Assembly (NCBI RefSeq): GCF_010560025.1
Contig: NZ_SAIY01000005.1
Coordinates: forward strand, 496,001 to 560,000
Length of the DNA stretch: 64,000 nucleotides
Direction: 5' to 3'
Source: Verrucosispora sioxanthis
Lineage (GTDB): Bacteria; Actinomycetota; Actinomycetes; Mycobacteriales; Micromonosporaceae
Each line of letters opens with the position of its first letter. The first letter of the stretch is position 1. Shown here in pieces: positions 29,254 to 41,669 of this stretch. Position numbers and translations under genes: made by a program. The notes below the pieces were generated by a model. It made no database searches, was not told where the DNA came from, and worked only from the letters and a program-made list of their open reading frames with translations.

Positions 29254-31236
29254 TCAGGTGGTGGACTGCTTCTGCTCGCCGCCGGCACCGAGCGCGGCCA
29301 GGATCGCCTCGGCGGTGCGCCGGCCGACACCGGGCACCTCGGTGATCTCCTCCACGGTGGCGGCCGAGAGGCGTTTCAGCGAGCCGAAGTGACGCAGCAG
29401 CGCCTTGCGGCGTACCTCGCCCAGCCCGGGGACGTTGTCCAACGCCGAGGTGGTCATCCGCTTGGAGCGGCGCTGCCGGTGGAAGGTGATGGCGAAGCGG
29501 TGCGCCTCGTCGCGTACCCGTTGCAGCAGGTAGAGCCCCTCGGAGGCGCGCGGCAGGATGACCGGGAAGTCGTCGTCGGGCAGCCAGACCTCCTCCAGCC
29601 GCTTGGCCAGCCCGCACAGCGCCACGTCGTCGACGCCCAACTCGGCGAGGGCCTGCGCGGCGGCGGCGACCTGCGGCGCTCCGCCGTCGACCACCACCAA
29701 CTGCGGCGGGTACGCGAACCGGCGCGGCCGGCCGGTGGTCGGGTCGACAAGGGCACCGATCCGCGGTTCGTCGCCGCCGTCGGTCGCGTCCAGCTCAGCG
29801 GGCAGGGCATCGGCTTCGACACCGGCCTCGCCCGTCTCGGCGCGGGCGTCGAGGTAGCGGGCGAAGCGGCGGCGCAGCACCTCGGACATCGCCGAGAGGT
29901 CGTCGGTGGCGCCCCGGATGATGAAGCGGCGGTATTCGCTCTTGCGGGGCAGCCCGTCCTCAAAGACGACCATGCTCGCCACCACGTCGGTGCCCTGGAT
30001 CTGCGAGATGTCGAAGCACTCGATGCGCAGCGGCGCGGTCCGCAGCCCGAGCGCCTCGGTGATCTCGTCGAGGGCCTTGCTCCGGGTGGTGAGGTCACCG
30101 GCCCGCTTGAGCTTGTGCCGGGCCAGGGCGTCCTTCGCGTTGCGCTCGACCGTCTCCATCAGGGCCCGCTTGTCACCGCGCTGCGGCACCCGCAGGGTCA
30201 CCCGGCCGCCGCGGTGGGTGGAGAGCCAGTCGGCGAGGGCGTCGGCGTCGGCGGGCAGCTCGGGCACCAGCAGCTCCCGTGGCACGTCGGCCTCGCCGTG
30301 CTCGCCGCCGTAGACCTGAGTGCAGAAGTGGTGCACCAGGTCGCCGGTGGTCAGCTCCTCGGTCTTCTCGACCACCCAACCGCGCTGGCCGCGCACCCGG
30401 CCGCCGCGGACGTGGAAGACCTGGACCGCGGCTTCGAGCGGGTCGTCGGCGAAGGCCACCACGTCGGCGTCGGTGCCGTCGCCGAGCACCACGGTCTGCT
30501 TCTCCATCGCCCGGCGCAGCGCGGCGACGTCGTCGCGCAGCCGGGCCGCCCGCTCGAACTCCAACTGCTCGCTGGCCTCGGTCATCTCGCGTTCCAGCTT
30601 GCGGACCATGGTGTCGGTGCGCCCGGCCATGAAGTCGCAGAAGTCGTCGACGATCTCGCGGTGCCGCTCGGCGGAGACGCTGCCGACGCAGGGGGCCGAG
30701 CACTTGCCGATGTAGCCCAGCAGGCAGGGACGGCCGACCTGACCGGCCCGCTTGAACACCCCGGCGGAGCAGGTGCGGGCCGGGAAGACGCGCAGCAGCA
30801 GGTCGAGCGTCTCGCGGATGGCCCAGGCGTGCGAGTACGGCCCGAAGTAGCGAACCCCCTTGCGTTTGGCCCCGCGCATCACCTGGAGCCGTGGGTATTC
30901 CTCGTCGAGGGTCACCGCCAGGTAGGGGTAGGACTTGTCGTCGCGGTACCGGACGTTGAACCTCGGGTCGTACTGCTTGATCCAGAGGTATTCGAGCTGG
31001 AGCGCCTCGACCTCGGTGCCGACGGTGACCCAGTCCACCGCCTCGGCGGTGGTGACCATCTGCTGGGTGCGCTGGTGCAGGCCCCACAGGTCGGCGAAGT
31101 AGGAGTTGAGCCGGCTGCGCAGATTCTTCGCCTTGCCCACGTAGATGACCCGGCCGGTGCCGTCGTAGAAGCGGTAGACCCCCGGTGCCTCGGGAATCGT
31201 GCCCGGCGCGGGACGGTAGGTCGACGGATCAGCCAC
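29254..31236 (-). CDS. uvrC: Excinuclease ABC subunit C
   Basis: 660 residues. Makes both incisions in nucleotide excision repair with UvrB. The N-terminal GIY-YIG nuclease (PGVYRFYDGTGRVIYVGKAK) is at about 18-37. A cysteine cluster follows (ARTCSAGVF; GRPCLLGYIGKCSAPCVG), then the UVR segment near 205-240. The RNase H-like half includes ECFDISQIQGTDVVASMVVF and LVVVDGGAPQ, and the C-terminal HhH is seen in VPGLGEVRRKALLRHFGS. Full length. It converges with recQ. Confidence 0.97.
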   Translation of the reverse strand: MADPSTYRPAPGTIPEAPGVYRFYDGTGRVIYVGKAKNLRSRLNSYFADLWGLHQRTQQMVTTAEAVDWVTVGTEVEALQLEYLWIKQYDPRFNVRYRDDKSYPYLAVTLDEEYPRLQVMRGAKRKGVRYFGPYSHAWAIRETLDLLLRVFPARTCSAGVFKRAGQVGRPCLLGYIGKCSAPCVGSVSAERHREIVDDFCDFMAGRTDTMVRKLEREMTEASEQLEFERAARLRDDVAALRRAMEKQTVVLGDGTDADVVAFADDPLEAAVQVFHVRGGRVRGQRGWVVEKTEELTTGDLVHHFCTQVYGGEHGEADVPRELLVPELPADADALADWLSTHRGGRVTLRVPQRGDKRALMETVERNAKDALARHKLKRAGDLTTRSKALDEITEALGLRTAPLRIECFDISQIQGTDVVASMVVFEDGLPRKSEYRRFIIRGATDDLSAMSEVLRRRFARYLDARAETGEAGVEADALPAELDATDGGDEPRIGALVDPTTGRPRRFAYPPQLVVVDGGAPQVAAAAQALAELGVDDVALCGLAKRLEEVWLPDDDFPVILPRASEGLYLLQRVRDEAHRFAITFHRQRRSKRMTTSALDNVPGLGEVRRKALLRHFGSLKRLSAATVEEITEVPGVGRRTAEAILAALGAGGEQKQSTT

Positions 31237-31415
31237 ACTCCGAGACTAGTCGCCGCCCCCGACAGTCCGAATCATCCCCGGATGACCGTTACCGTGCCGA
31301 CCGACGCGCCTCGATCGATATCTTCCAATCTCGGGCACGGCGGCCTACCATCCAGTAACCGAATGTTCTTCATGTAATGATCCCGTCCGATGGCCCCCGT
31401 CCACAGAGGATCGCC

Positions 31416-34400
31416 ATGACCGGTCACACTCCCGCCCGTCGGCTGCTCGCCGGTGCCGCGACCGCCACCGCCGTCGCCGCCCTCCTCGTCGCCACCCCGA
31501 CCACCGCCGCCCCGACCACCGCCGCCGCGACCACCGCTTCCGTCGACAGCACGGTGAGCACCCTGACGGCGAACGCCGCCAACGACTACTGCCTCGGTGA
31601 ATGCTCGGAGATCCTGCCGCCCGGCCAGAACGGCAACGCCACCCTCGTCGAGATCCTCGGCAACCAGGCCTTCGGCACCCTGCCCCGGCACTCTGCCGAC
31701 CAGCTCGGCAGGTACGCCGACCTCGTCTACGGCTACGCCGGGCTGCGCGAGGACCAGATCGACACCTTCTTCCACGACGCCTCCTTCGGCGTCGCGCCCA
31801 GCCAGGTGGAACGCGACTACTCGCCCCGCTCGGACGTGCGCATCCTGCGGGACCGGGCCACCGGTGTCCCGCACATCACCGGCACCACCCGCGCCGGCAC
31901 CATGTTCGGCGCCGGCTACGCCGGGGCTGAGGACCGGCTGTTCACCATGGACCTGCTGCGGCACGTCGGGCGGGGCACCCTGACCCCGTTCGCGGGCGGG
32001 GCACCCGGAAACCGGGCGCTGGAGCAGAGCGTCTGGCGCACCTCCCCGTACACCGAGGCCGACCTGACCGCGCAGGTCGCCGCGCTGCGCCGCAAGGGTG
32101 AGCGCGGTGAGCAGCTCTACACCGACGTGCAGGAATACATCGCCGGGATCAACGCCTACATCCGTACCTGCATGGCCAACCGCAACTGCCCCGGCGAGTA
32201 CGTGCTCACCGGGCACCTCGACGCGATCACCAACGCCGGTGGGCCCGAACCGTTCGTGCTGACCGACCTGGTCGCCATCGCCGGCGTCGTCGGTGGCCTG
32301 TTCGGTGGCGGGGGCGGCACGGAGATGCAGTCCGCGCTGGTCCGCATCGCCGCCCGGGCCAAGTTCGGCCCGGTCGAGGGCGACCGGGTGTGGCAGGGCT
32401 TCCGGGGACAGAACGACCCGGAGACCGTGCTGACCCTGCACGACGGGCAGAGCTTCCCGTACGGCGACGCCTCCCCCGACGCGCCGAGCGTGGTGCTGCC
32501 GGACGCTGCTTCGGCCCGGGTCGAGCCGGTCGTCACCGACCCGACCGGCTCCGCCACCACCACCGGCTCGAACAGCGCCTCGGAGCTGGCCGCCGCGCTG
32601 TCCGGGCTGACCATCGACCCGGCGCACCGGGGCATGTCCAACGCGGCGGTGATCTCCGCCGCGCACTCCACCAGCGGGCATCCGGTGGCGGTCTTCGGGC
32701 CGCAGACCGGCTACTTCTCACCCCAACTGCTGATGGTCCAGGAGTTGCAGGGGCCGGGCATCAGCGCCCGAGGCGCCGCCTTCGCCGGGTTGAACCTGTA
32801 CGTCCTGCTCGGCCGGGGCCAGGACTACGCCTGGAGCGCCACCTCCTCCGTGCACGACATCACCGACACGTACGCGGTGCCGCTCTGCGTACCCGGCGGT
32901 GGCACGCCGACGCTGGGCAGCGACCACTACCTGTTCCGAGGGCAGTGCCTGGCGATGGAGGAGCTGTCCCACGTCAACCGGTGGAGCCCGACCGTCGCCG
33001 ACGGCACCGCCGCCGGGTCGTACAAGCTCGTCGCCTGGCGTACGAAGCTCGGCCTGGTGGCGTGGCGGGGCACCGTCGGCGGGGTGCCGCACGCCTTCAC
33101 GAAGCTGCGCGCCACCTACGGGCGGGAGGCCGACTCCGCGATCGGCTTCCAGATGTACAACGACCCGACCCAGATGGGCTCCGCGGCGGCGTTCTTCACC
33201 TCGGCGAACAACGTCGAGTACGCGTTCAACTGGTTCTACGTCAACTCCACCGAGTCGGCGTACTTCAACTCCGGACTCAACCCGCTACGGGCGTCCGGCA
33301 GCAATCCGAGCCTGCCGATGAAGGCCGAGCGGGCGTACGAGTGGCAGGACTTCGACCCGGAGACCGGGACCGCCCGGTACGCGCCGGCGTCGGCCCACCC
33401 GCAGTCGGCGAACCAGGACTACTACGTCAGCTGGAACAACAAGCAGGCCAAGGACTTCGGTGCCGCCGACGGCAACTTCAGCTTCGGCGCTGTGCACCGC
33501 GGTGACCTGCTGGACAAGCCGGTGAAGGCCGCACTCGCGGCGGGTCGCACCTTCGACCGGGCCTCGCTCACCGAGCTGGTGCAGCGGGCCGGGCTCACCG
33601 ACCTGCGCGGCGCCGAGGTGCTCGGCGAGCTGCTCCGGGTACTGGAGAGCCAACCGGTCACCGACGCCGCCCTGGCCACCGAGATCGCCCGGCTGAAGGC
33701 GTGGCGGCAGGCCGGCGCGCTACGCGTGGAGACGGCCAGGGGCAGCAGGGTCTACCAGCACGCCGAGGCGATCCGGACCCTCGACGCCTGGTGGCCGCTG
33801 CTGGTCCGGGGCATGTTCCGGGCCCCGCTCGGCGCGGAGCTGTACCAGTCCCTGGTCAACACCCTTCAGGTCAACGAGTCACCCTCCGGCCACCAACAGG
33901 GCGACGTGTCGAACCTGCCGTCGTCGGCGAACAGCGCCCAGACGCACAAGGGCTCGGCCTTCCAGTACGGGTGGTGGGGTTGGGTCGACAAGGACCTGCG
34001 GGCCGTCCTGGGTGACCCGGTGGCCGGCGGGCCGGGGCGTACCTTCTGCGGCGACGGCGACCTCGCGGCCTGCCGGCAGATCCTGCTCGACACCCTGCGC
34101 ACGGCGGCGACCACGCCGGCCACGCAGACCTATCCGGGTGACGAGACCTGCGCCGCCGGCGACCAGTGGTGCGCCGACGCCATCGTCCAGTCGCCGCTGG
34201 GCGGCATCAAGCACGCCACCATCGCCTGGCAGAACCGTCCCACCTACCAGCAGGTGGTCTCGTTTCCCGCCCGGCGCGGCGACGACCTGACGAACCTGGC
34301 CGCCGGCCGCCCGGTCGCCGCCTCCAGCAGTCAGCTGTTCAACGGTGCCGGCCGTGCCGTGGACGGCGACCTGGGCACCCGGTGGGCCAGTTCGTGGTCG

Positions 34401-34673
34401 GACAACCAGTGGCTGCGGGTGGACCTCGGATCGGTCCGGCAGGTCGGTCGGGTGGCCCTGGCCTGGGAGGCCGCCTACGCCCGGTCGTACCGGGTGGAGG
34501 TCTCCACCGACGGTGCCACCTGGCGGTCGGCCTGGTCGACCAGCACCGGCGACGGCGGGACCGACGTGGTCAGTTTCGCTCCCCAGCAGGCCCGGTACGT
34601 GCGGATGTACGGGCTGACCCGGGGCACCTCCTACGGCTTCTCACTGTGGGAGATGTCGGTATACGCCCAGTGA
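31416..34673 (+). CDS. Secreted penicillin acylase-family amidohydrolase with F5/8 type C domain
   Basis: 1085 residues from ATG 31416 (AGAGGA six bases upstream). A signal peptide (ARRLLAGAATATAVAALLVA) is followed by a T/A-rich linker. The alpha region runs to about 405, and the autoprocessing N-terminal nucleophile is predicted as S408 in RGMSNAAVISAAHS. VAVFGPQTGYFSPQLLM follows, as in the Ntn-hydrolase acylases. Residues about 955-1085 form a discoidin/F5-8 C domain (AVDGDLGTRWASSWSDNQWL), suggesting glycan or surface binding. Substrate could be beta-lactam, acyl-homoserine lactone or lipopeptide amides; sequence does not decide. The ATG at 31380 is too far from a ribosome-binding site. 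Confidence 0.9.
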   Translation: MTGHTPARRLLAGAATATAVAALLVATPTTAAPTTAAATTASVDSTVSTLTANAANDYCLGECSEILPPGQNGNATLVEILGNQAFGTLPRHSADQLGRYADLVYGYAGLREDQIDTFFHDASFGVAPSQVERDYSPRSDVRILRDRATGVPHITGTTRAGTMFGAGYAGAEDRLFTMDLLRHVGRGTLTPFAGGAPGNRALEQSVWRTSPYTEADLTAQVAALRRKGERGEQLYTDVQEYIAGINAYIRTCMANRNCPGEYVLTGHLDAITNAGGPEPFVLTDLVAIAGVVGGLFGGGGGTEMQSALVRIAARAKFGPVEGDRVWQGFRGQNDPETVLTLHDGQSFPYGDASPDAPSVVLPDAASARVEPVVTDPTGSATTTGSNSASELAAALSGLTIDPAHRGMSNAAVISAAHSTSGHPVAVFGPQTGYFSPQLLMVQELQGPGISARGAAFAGLNLYVLLGRGQDYAWSATSSVHDITDTYAVPLCVPGGGTPTLGSDHYLFRGQCLAMEELSHVNRWSPTVADGTAAGSYKLVAWRTKLGLVAWRGTVGGVPHAFTKLRATYGREADSAIGFQMYNDPTQMGSAAAFFTSANNVEYAFNWFYVNSTESAYFNSGLNPLRASGSNPSLPMKAERAYEWQDFDPETGTARYAPASAHPQSANQDYYVSWNNKQAKDFGAADGNFSFGAVHRGDLLDKPVKAALAAGRTFDRASLTELVQRAGLTDLRGAEVLGELLRVLESQPVTDAALATEIARLKAWRQAGALRVETARGSRVYQHAEAIRTLDAWWPLLVRGMFRAPLGAELYQSLVNTLQVNESPSGHQQGDVSNLPSSANSAQTHKGSAFQYGWWGWVDKDLRAVLGDPVAGGPGRTFCGDGDLAACRQILLDTLRTAATTPATQTYPGDETCAAGDQWCADAIVQSPLGGIKHATIAWQNRPTYQQVVSFPARRGDDLTNLAAGRPVAASSSQLFNGAGRAVDGDLGTRWASSWSDNQWLRVDLGSVRQVGRVALAWEAAYARSYRVEVSTDGATWRSAWSTSTGDGGTDVVSFAPQQARYVRMYGLTRGTSYGFSLWEMSVYAQ

Positions 34674-34680
34674 GGTCGAC

Positions 34681-34716
34681 GGTCGCGGCCGGGACGACAC
34701 CGTCCCGGCCGCGACC
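34681..34716. terminator. Perfect 16-bp bidirectional terminator hairpin
   Basis: GGTCGCGGCCGGGACG (34681-34696), loop ACAC, and its exact complement (34701-34716). It lies between the converging acylase and Rieske genes. Confidence 0.85.
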
Positions 34717-34729
34717 GCCTTCGATTGGC

Positions 34730-35200
34730 TCAGGCCAGCGCGATCTGGTCGCCGTCGACCTTGATGTTCTTGGCCGGGAGCGGGGTGGTGGCCGGACCGG
34801 CCTTGACGGAGCCGTCCTCGATGGAGAACTTGCTGCCGTGGCAGGTGCAGTTGATGGTGCCACCGTCGACGTTCGACACCGGGCAGCCCTGGTGGGTGCA
34901 GACCGGGTCGAACCCCTTGAACTCCCCGGCGGTGGGTTGGGTGATCACCACGCCCTGGGCGGCGTAGACCGCACCGCCGCCGACCGGGATGTCGGTCGTG
35001 CGGGCCAGTGACTGGGCACCCTCACGGTCCCCGCCGCCGGCGTCACCGGTGTTGGTGATCTGCGGCCCCGGGCTCGGTGCGCCGTCGTCGTCCGCACCGC
35101 CGCAGGCGGCCAGCACCGCCGCGCCGACCGCCCCCGCCCCCGCGAGCAGGGCTCGGCGGGTACGCACGTCAGGCCCGGCCGGCACCTGCTCCTCGCTCAT
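34730..35200 (-). CDS. Rieske [2Fe-2S] lipoprotein with Tat-like signal
   Basis: 156 residues. The N-terminus has twin arginines in RTRRALLAGAGAVGAAVL followed by the lipobox-like LAAC, so it is likely Tat-exported and lipid-anchored. The cluster site is PVCTHQGCPV and INCTCHGSKF, giving C-X-H and C-X2-H ligands plus the disulfide cysteines of respiratory-type Rieske domains. Partner oxidoreductase is not encoded nearby. It may donate or accept electrons at the outer membrane face; that is inference. Start ATG 35200 gives the cleanest signal sequence. Confidence 0.88.
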   Translation of the reverse strand: MSEEQVPAGPDVRTRRALLAGAGAVGAAVLAACGGADDDGAPSPGPQITNTGDAGGGDREGAQSLARTTDIPVGGGAVYAAQGVVITQPTAGEFKGFDPVCTHQGCPVSNVDGGTINCTCHGSKFSIEDGSVKAGPATTPLPAKNIKVDGDQIALA

Positions 35201-35362
35201 GCCAGTGCTCCGTTGCGCTCGCCCATGCCTCGCCCTCCGTCGGTGACTCCGGTGCATGATCTGTGGCCACTCTCCCCTACACGCACCACTCTGCCCGGCG
35301 GTTCACCCGATCGGCCACCCGGGCGCGCCAGGCCGTCAGGCGCCCGCCGACCCCGTGGTGGA

Positions 35363-38305
<2,943 letters not shown>

Positions 38306-38567
38306 GGTCCGTGTACTCCCGGGTGAGAACGTAGAGGAAGATCTGTCCGCTTTTGCGGTGAACCCAGCGGTTGTGTCAGCGCGGAGAGTGCGCCCCGGCA
38401 ACTGTAGACCCGCCCTCCGACAACTTCCCTCACCCCGACATCCCACGCCGTCCCTCCGGCCCGCCGACCATGCGGTTCCGGCAGGTCCCGAAAGTGGTCA
38501 AAAGACCTCGTACCGACAGCCGACACCGCATGATCGCGGGCCGGAAGGAGCCACGAGGGGTCGCTGC

Positions 38568-39609
38568 TCAGCGGGGGTGGGGGGTGCGGCGGGTGGTGCG
38601 GGACACGCGGGTGGGGCGGCTGGCACGGCGACGGGTCTCGTGGTTGATCTCCCGTTGCAGCCGGCGCTAGTTCTCGTAGCGGCGGGCGGTCAGCGCACCG
38701 TCGTCGAGTGCGGCACGCACCGCGCAGCCGGGTTCGGCCTCGTGCCCGCAGTCGCCGTACCGGCAGTCGGCGGCCAGGTCGGCGATGTCGGCGAAGGCCC
38801 GGTCGAGCCCGGCCGCGCCGTCAGGCGGGCCGACGGCCCGAACCCCGGGCGTGTCCACCACGGCACCCCCGCCCGGCAGCGGCACCAACGCCCGCCAGGT
38901 GGTGGTGTGCCGGCCCTTGCCGTCCACCCGACGGATCGCCTGGGTGGGCATCACCACCGCCGAGGCGAGCGCGTTGACCAGGCTCGACTTGCCGGCACCG
39001 GAGGGACCGAGCAGCCCGAGGGTGCGGCCCGGACCGACTTCGGCGCGCAAGCGCCGGCCCGGTGCCGCGCTCGGCACTGACCGGCAGCACCGGCACACCG
39101 GGCGCGAGGGCCGCGAGTTGACGCGCCACCGCCGCCGGGGCGGCCGCCAGGTCGGTCTTGGTCAACACCATCAGTGGCCGGGCACCGGACTCGTGGACCA
39201 GCGAGAGCAGCCGCTCGATACGGGCGGCGTCCGGTGCCGGGTGCACCGGCTCCACCACGGCCACCACGTCCAGGTTGGCCGCCAGCAGTTGACCACCGGC
39301 GTCCTTACCGGCGGTGCGCCGGATCAACGCGGTACGGCGGGGCAGCACCGCCTGCACCGTCGTCCGCCCGTCCGGCCAGGCGCACAACAGCACCCAGTCG
39401 CCCACGCCGGGCAGCCGGGTGGCGTCGCCGACGGCGGCGGCCAGCAGGGCCCCACCGGTCGAGGCGCGCACCGGCCCGTCCTCGGTGAGCACGGTGCAGA
39501 CGCCCCGGTCGACGCGGGCCACCCGGCCGGGACGGTTGTCGGTACGGATGCGTCGCAGATGTGCCGCCCGGTCGGTGTCCCAGCCCAGGGCGGTCAGCGA
39601 GATGGTCAT
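38568..39609 (-). CDS. rsgA: Ribosome small-subunit GTPase RsgA, frameshifted and with in-frame amber codon
   Basis: Circularly permuted GTPase of 30S maturation. An OB-like N-terminus is followed by G4 VLTKTDLA, then, after a frame change at about 39046-39060, G1 GPSGAGKSS, G3 VVDTPGV and a zinc site CRYGDCGHEAEPGC. The frame meets TAG at 38667-38669 right after RYEN. Reading TAG as TGG (Trp) continues RRLQREINHETRRRA, a typical RsgA tail, to a natural TGA at 38568-38570. So the gene has one indel and one apparent G-to-A change. The zinc site survives even if the amber codon is real. Confidence 0.85.
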
Positions 39610-39808
39610 GGCTCCTCGTTCAGTGTCGGTGCGGGTGATACACGGGTGCGGTGACCGGCATGACCACCACCTCCTCCGCTCCGGCGCCGCGCACGAACCT
39701 GGTCGACCCCCGCCGGTCGTCCGGCCGAGGAGTCGCTGGCACAGACGGTAGGTCGGGCCGCGCCACGCCGGAAGTGAATTCCCCGGCGACGCGGTGGGCG
39801 CGGGCCAC

Positions 39809-39814
39809 TAGGGT
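39809..39814 (+). promoter_or_regulatory. -10 box TAGGGT of a leaderless gene
   Basis: TAGGGT is followed by seven bases and GTG 39822, with no Shine-Dalgarno sequence. This supports both the start choice and leaderless transcription of the next gene. Confidence 0.5.
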
Positions 39815-39821
39815 CAGCAGC

Positions 39822-40538
39822 GTGACCCTGGACCCGCTGCTGCTGACCGGCGACGTCGACGACGCCACGGCGCGTCTGCTGCGGACGGCGGCCACCTTCG
39901 ACGCCGCCGACCTCGCGGCCCCGTCCCTGCTTCCGGGATGGAGTCGAGGACACGTGCTCACCCACGTCTGTCGCAATGCCGACGGCTTCGTCAACCTGCT
40001 CACCTCGGCGCGAACCGGAGCGCCGATCCCGATGTACGCCAGCGCCGCGGCCCGGACCGCCGACATCGAGGCGGGTGCCGCGCGTGCGTCGGAGGAGCAC
40101 CTGGACGACCTGCGACGCAGCGCGGACCGGTTCGCCGAGGCCGTCGCCGCGATGCCGGTGTCGGCGTGGGGTGCCAACGTGGAGACCCTGCACGGCTCGC
40201 GGCCGGCGGCCCTGCTCGTCTGGGGCCGGCTGCGGGAGCTGGAGATCCACCACGTCGACCTGGCCGCCGGCTACCGGCACACGGACTGGGCACCGGACTT
40301 CGGTCACCGACTGCTGCACGAGGTGACCAGCGGCTTCGCCGACCGCAGCGACGTACCGGCGATGGTGCTGCGCTTCGACGGCAGCGGCCACGAACTGGTG
40401 CTCGGCGATCGGGTGCAGGCACCGGTCGTCGCGGGTTCGGCCGCCGAACTCGCCGCGTGGCTGACCGGTCGCGACCCCGGCACGACCCTGACCGTCACCC
40501 CCGACGGACAGCTGCCCCGCCCACCCGAATGGATCTAG
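39822..40538 (+). CDS. Maleylpyruvate isomerase-family (DinB-like, mycothiol-dependent) protein
   Basis: 238 residues. N-terminal four-helix DinB-like metal-binding domain: SLLPGWSRGHVLTHVCRNAD carries one metal histidine, and ELEIHHVDLAAGY the others. The C-terminal part resembles the SCP-2-like domain of mycothiol-dependent maleylpyruvate isomerases. The family includes mycothiol S-transferases and isomerases; exact substrate unknown. It is followed by an MBL-fold hydrolase seven bases later, and such pairs suggest thiol-conjugate detoxification. The upstream ATG at 39651 opens an arginine/proline-rich stretch I do not believe is coding. Confidence 0.85.
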   Translation: MTLDPLLLTGDVDDATARLLRTAATFDAADLAAPSLLPGWSRGHVLTHVCRNADGFVNLLTSARTGAPIPMYASAAARTADIEAGAARASEEHLDDLRRSADRFAEAVAAMPVSAWGANVETLHGSRPAALLVWGRLRELEIHHVDLAAGYRHTDWAPDFGHRLLHEVTSGFADRSDVPAMVLRFDGSGHELVLGDRVQAPVVAGSAAELAAWLTGRDPGTTLTVTPDGQLPRPPEWI

Positions 40539-40544
40539 GAAGCC

Positions 40545-41198
40545 ATGACCTACAGCGGAGAAGTCACCCCCGGCGGTCCGCCGGCGGTACGCGAACTCGA
40601 CCGGCTGACCATCACCAAGGTGTCGGTCGGTCCGATGGACAACAACGCGTACCTGCTGCGCTGCGGCAGCACCGGTGAGCAGGTGCTGATCGACGCCGCC
40701 AACGAGGCGCCCCGCCTGCTGGAGCTGATCGGCGACGCAGGCCTCGCCGCGGTGGTGACCACCCATCAGCACATGGACCACTGGGTCGGTCTGGAGGAGG
40801 TCGTGGCCAAGACCGGCGCCCGTGCGTTGGTGCACACCGACGACGCGGAGGGGCTGCCGATCGAGGCGCAGACCCTCACCGACGGCGACGAGGTGCCGGT
40901 CGGCGACTGTGCCCTGGAGGTCATCCACGTCCGGGGCCACACCCCGGGCTCGGTGGCGTTGCTCTACCGCGACCCCGCCGGCGTGCCGCACCTGTTCACC
41001 GGCGACAGCCTCTTCCCCGGTGGGGTCGGCAACACCGACCGGGATCCGCAGCGGTTCGCCGCGCTGATCGACGATGTCGAGCACAAGCTGTTCGACCGGC
41101 TGCCCGACGAGACCTGGTTCTACCCCGGGCACGGCCGGGACTCGACGCTCGGCGCGGAACGCCCCCACCTGGCCGAGTGGCGCGCCCGTGGCTGGTGA
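40545..41198 (+). CDS. MBL-fold metallo-hydrolase, glyoxalase II-like
   Basis: 217 residues with the metallo-beta-lactamase motif THQHMDH (HxHxDH at 74-79), a further metal histidine in VIHVRGHTPGS, aspartate in FTGDSLFPGGVGNTDRD, and a last histidine in FYPGHGRDS. This is the glyoxalase II-like branch that hydrolyses thioesters, perhaps mycothiol thioesters here. It probably forms an operon with the preceding maleylpyruvate isomerase-family gene. AGGAA precedes the ATG. Confidence 0.88.
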   Translation: MTYSGEVTPGGPPAVRELDRLTITKVSVGPMDNNAYLLRCGSTGEQVLIDAANEAPRLLELIGDAGLAAVVTTHQHMDHWVGLEEVVAKTGARALVHTDDAEGLPIEAQTLTDGDEVPVGDCALEVIHVRGHTPGSVALLYRDPAGVPHLFTGDSLFPGGVGNTDRDPQRFAALIDDVEHKLFDRLPDETWFYPGHGRDSTLGAERPHLAEWRARGW

Positions 41199-41210
41199 CC
41201 GCCGCGCAGG

Positions 41211-41534
41211 TCAGGGCGCGATGCGCAGGCGCCGGATCTGGTTGTCGTCGTAGTCCTCGAAGCGGTACCGCAGGCCGGCGAAGGGACTGCCGGGGAAGTC
41301 GCCGGTGATGGTGGCGGTCACCACCGTCCCCTCCGGCGTCTGCGCCACGTCGGTGATCTCGTACGACACCAGCGGCACCTCCTGCCGCCAGGCCCGGATC
41401 TCGGCGATGCCCGCGTAGGTCCTGCCCTCGTCCTCGACCACGGCGTCGGGGGCGAAGAGCGCGAAGTAGGCGTCGCTGTCGGCCTCGCCGGCGAGCGCGA
41501 AGTAGCGACGGATGAGTGGCGGTGCGGCGCTCAT
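41211..41534 (-). CDS. SnoaL-like/NTF2-fold small protein
   Basis: 107 residues. The pattern LIRRYFALAGEADSDAYFAL, then FAPDAVVEDEGRTYAGIAEI, is the usual start of SnoaL-like NTF2 folds (small cone-shaped barrels binding hydrophobic ligands or catalysing simple isomerisations). Too general to name a substrate. GAGGAG lies upstream of ATG 41534. It converges with the MBL-fold gene with only 12 bases between. Confidence 0.8.
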   Translation of the reverse strand: MSAAPPLIRRYFALAGEADSDAYFALFAPDAVVEDEGRTYAGIAEIRAWRQEVPLVSYEITDVAQTPEGTVVTATITGDFPGSPFAGLRYRFEDYDDNQIRRLRIAP

Positions 41535-41669
41535 GGCGGAACTCCTCACGGAAGCGCGTCGTGCAGCTCTGCGGACCTGCACGATCCTGCCGCACGGGTG
41601 CGACGACCACCCCCGGTTCGATCAGTTCCAGGACCGCCTGGCGGCGTTGACCGGCCCTGACCAGCGGGG

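Noticed and set aside
35201..35362. A small gene between the Rieske lipoprotein and uvrA
   Set aside because: Open frames here have poor codon use and no ribosome-binding site; the space fits a promoter for the lipoprotein gene.
38306..38520. SOS (LexA) boxes upstream of uvrA, uvrB, uvrC
   Set aside because: No TCGAAC-N4-GTTCGA-like palindrome is present upstream of these genes; only isolated TCGAAC half-sites occur before recQ inside another repeat.
39651..39821. N-terminal extension of the 39822 gene
   Set aside because: The stretch is Pro/Arg/Ser-rich and a TAGGGT box with leaderless spacing precedes GTG 39822.
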